A stretch of DNA of 13,077 nt from Rhodobacter sp. (GTDB lineage Bacteria > Pseudomonadota > Alphaproteobacteria > Rhodobacterales > Rhodobacteraceae): positions 1-13,077 of the forward strand of contig PNNE01000215.1 of the NCBI GenBank assembly GCA_013824055.1. The letters are read 5' to 3'. The notes beneath the pieces are model-generated. The model did not search any database, was not told where the DNA came from, and worked only from the letters and a program-made list of their open reading frames with translations. Both the position numbers and the translations under genes were made by a program. Shown piece by piece: positions 12,187 to 13,077 of the stretch. The first letter of the stretch is position 1. Each line of letters opens with the position of its first letter.

Positions 12187-13077
12187 TTACTGCGCCAGCG
12201 CCCTGTCGGTGATCACAGAGGTCCAGGCCCCTTCCGGCGCCTTGGTGATCACCGGGTCCGAGCCGCCAGCCATCAGGGTTGCCACGGTGCGTTCTGCTGC
12301 CGCGACGTCCAGCGCGCCGTTGGAACCGGCGGTCAGCTTGGCAATCTCACCCATCATCCGCTTCTGGTGCGTCTCGGTCTGCGCGCCGGTCTGGTCATTT
12401 TCCAGCACGATCATCGCCGCTTCGTCCGGGTTCGCCTCTGCGTATTTCCAGCCCTTCATCGAAGCGCGGACGAACTTGACCATCGTCTCCTGGAAGGCCG
12501 GGTCGGCCAGGCGATCCTCAAGCACGTAAAGCCCGTCCTCCAGCGTGGCGACGCCCTGGTCTTCGTACTTGAATGTCACCAGCTGGTCCTCGGTGATCCC
12601 GGCGTCGATGACCTGCCAGTATTCGTTGTAGGTCATGGTCGAGATGCAGTCCGCCTGCTTTTGCAAGAGCGGGTCAACGTTGAAACCCTGCTTCAGGACC
12701 GTGACACCGCCGGGCGAGCCGTCGGTCGCCAGGCCCAGCTGCGACATCCAGGACAGGAACGGAAACTCGTTGCCGAAGAACCAGACACCCAGGGTCTTGT
12801 CGGCAAAGTCCGCCGGCGAGGTGATCCCGGTTTCCTTCAGGCAGGTCAGCATCATGCCCGACCGCGCGAAGGGCTGGGCGATGTTCACCAGCGGCAGGCC
12901 CTTTTCGCGCGCGGCCAGTGCGGCCGGCATCCATTCCACGATCACGTCGGCCCCGCCGCCCGCGATCACCTGGGTGGGCGCGATGTCCGGGCCGCCTGGC
13001 AGGATGGTGACGTTCAGGCCCTCTTCCTCGTAGAAGCCCTTGGCCTGGGCGACATAATAGCCCGCGAACTGGGCCTG
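12187..13077 (-). CDS. NMT1/ThiY-type ABC transporter substrate-binding protein (partial, N-terminus outside window)
   Basis: The frame runs from the right edge to TAA 12189-12187, giving 296 residues without the signal peptide. It opens QAQFAGYYVAQAKGFYEEEG then PGGPDIAPTQVIAGGGADV, the NMT1/THI5-like fold of ThiY/SsuA-type periplasmic binding proteins ('FAGYYVA...GFY.EEGL.V.I..GG'). Further family features are LGVWFFGNEFPFLSWM (about 95-110), GFNVDPLLQKQADCISTMTYNEYWQ and EDQGVATLEDGLYVLE. Close relatives supply pyrimidine-type thiamine precursors or related heterocycles; the ligand cannot be fixed from sequence alone. Two Cys (CLKET and ADCIST) could be paired. The gene ends its transcript at the terminator 12128-12165. 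ABC permease and ATPase partners are expected beyond the window on the upstream side. Confidence 0.88.
   Translation of the reverse strand, partial: QAQFAGYYVAQAKGFYEEEGLNVTILPGGPDIAPTQVIAGGGADVIVEWMPAALAAREKGLPLVNIAQPFARSGMMLTCLKETGITSPADFADKTLGVWFFGNEFPFLSWMSQLGLATDGSPGGVTVLKQGFNVDPLLQKQADCISTMTYNEYWQVIDAGITEDQLVTFKYEDQGVATLEDGLYVLEDRLADPAFQETMVKFVRASMKGWKYAEANPDEAAMIVLENDQTGAQTETHQKRMMGEIAKLTAGSNGALDVAAAERTVATLMAGGSDPVITKAPEGAWTSVITDRALAQ

Noticed and set aside
11678..12529. 283-codon + strand frame
   Set aside because: It is antisense to the small exported protein and the substrate-binding protein, and crosses their terminator; clearly a shadow.

Overview
The window looks like a chromosomal segment of an alphaproteobacterium of the Rhodobacterales (Paracoccus/Rhodobacter-like). 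G+C is high, with a strong G/C third-position bias. The gene families also fit: a GapR (DUF2312) nucleoid protein, a short DksA-type protein, a Hint-type protein of the kind common in Rhodobacteraceae, an ScfR-type XRE regulator, and an FNR-type box of the sort FnrL uses. Assignments rest on reading the translations; no database search was run.

Layout, left to right. Positions 1-290 hold the C-terminal end of a TfoX-like protein (+). Positions 360-893 (-) encode a degenerate Hint-domain protein, followed by a stretch of about 600 bases without a convincing gene (894-1487). That stretch is clearly lower in G+C and carries several perfect inverted repeats. Positions 1488-3140 (-) encode a complete two-module Fe(III)-type ABC permease. 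It is divergent from 3240-4112 (+), an uncharacterised protein that may be a sulfotransferase-like relic. Then come gapR (-), a small two-helix membrane protein (+), and a translationally coupled pair made of a DksA-like zinc-finger protein and a short unknown protein (both -). A TIGR01244/DUF442 sulfurtransferase/phosphatase-like protein (+) is divergent from that pair across an FNR-like box.

Positions 5886-10249 (-) are a tight signalling cluster. In transcription order it contains a stand-alone CheY-like receiver, a tiny membrane protein, a CbrA-like sensor kinase (sodium:solute-symporter transporter domain + STAC + HisKA/HATPase), and a FliM/FliN-family protein lacking the normal FliM N-terminus. 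The first three are joined by overlaps of about one base, and a good sigma70-type promoter lies at 10285-10314. I infer that this is a nutrient-sensing two-component system with an unusual output.

Positions 10348-11625 (-) encode an XRE-family regulator with the ScfR-type Cys-rich C-terminus. Its middle looks strikingly like a histidine-kinase DHp hairpin. It is preceded by a small exported or anchored unknown protein (11681-12088) whose ribosome binding site lies inside a perfect hairpin. A clear intrinsic terminator (12128-12165) ends the last gene, an NMT1/ThiY-type ABC substrate-binding protein whose N-terminus lies beyond the window.

No tRNA, rRNA, CRISPR array, IS element or complete mobile element was recognised. 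The most useful leads are the DHp-like segment in the XRE regulator, the symporter-kinase/receiver/FliM-like cluster, the FNR box placed at exact class II distance for the dksA-like gene, and the two apparently catalytically dead proteins (Hint-like and sulfotransferase-like).
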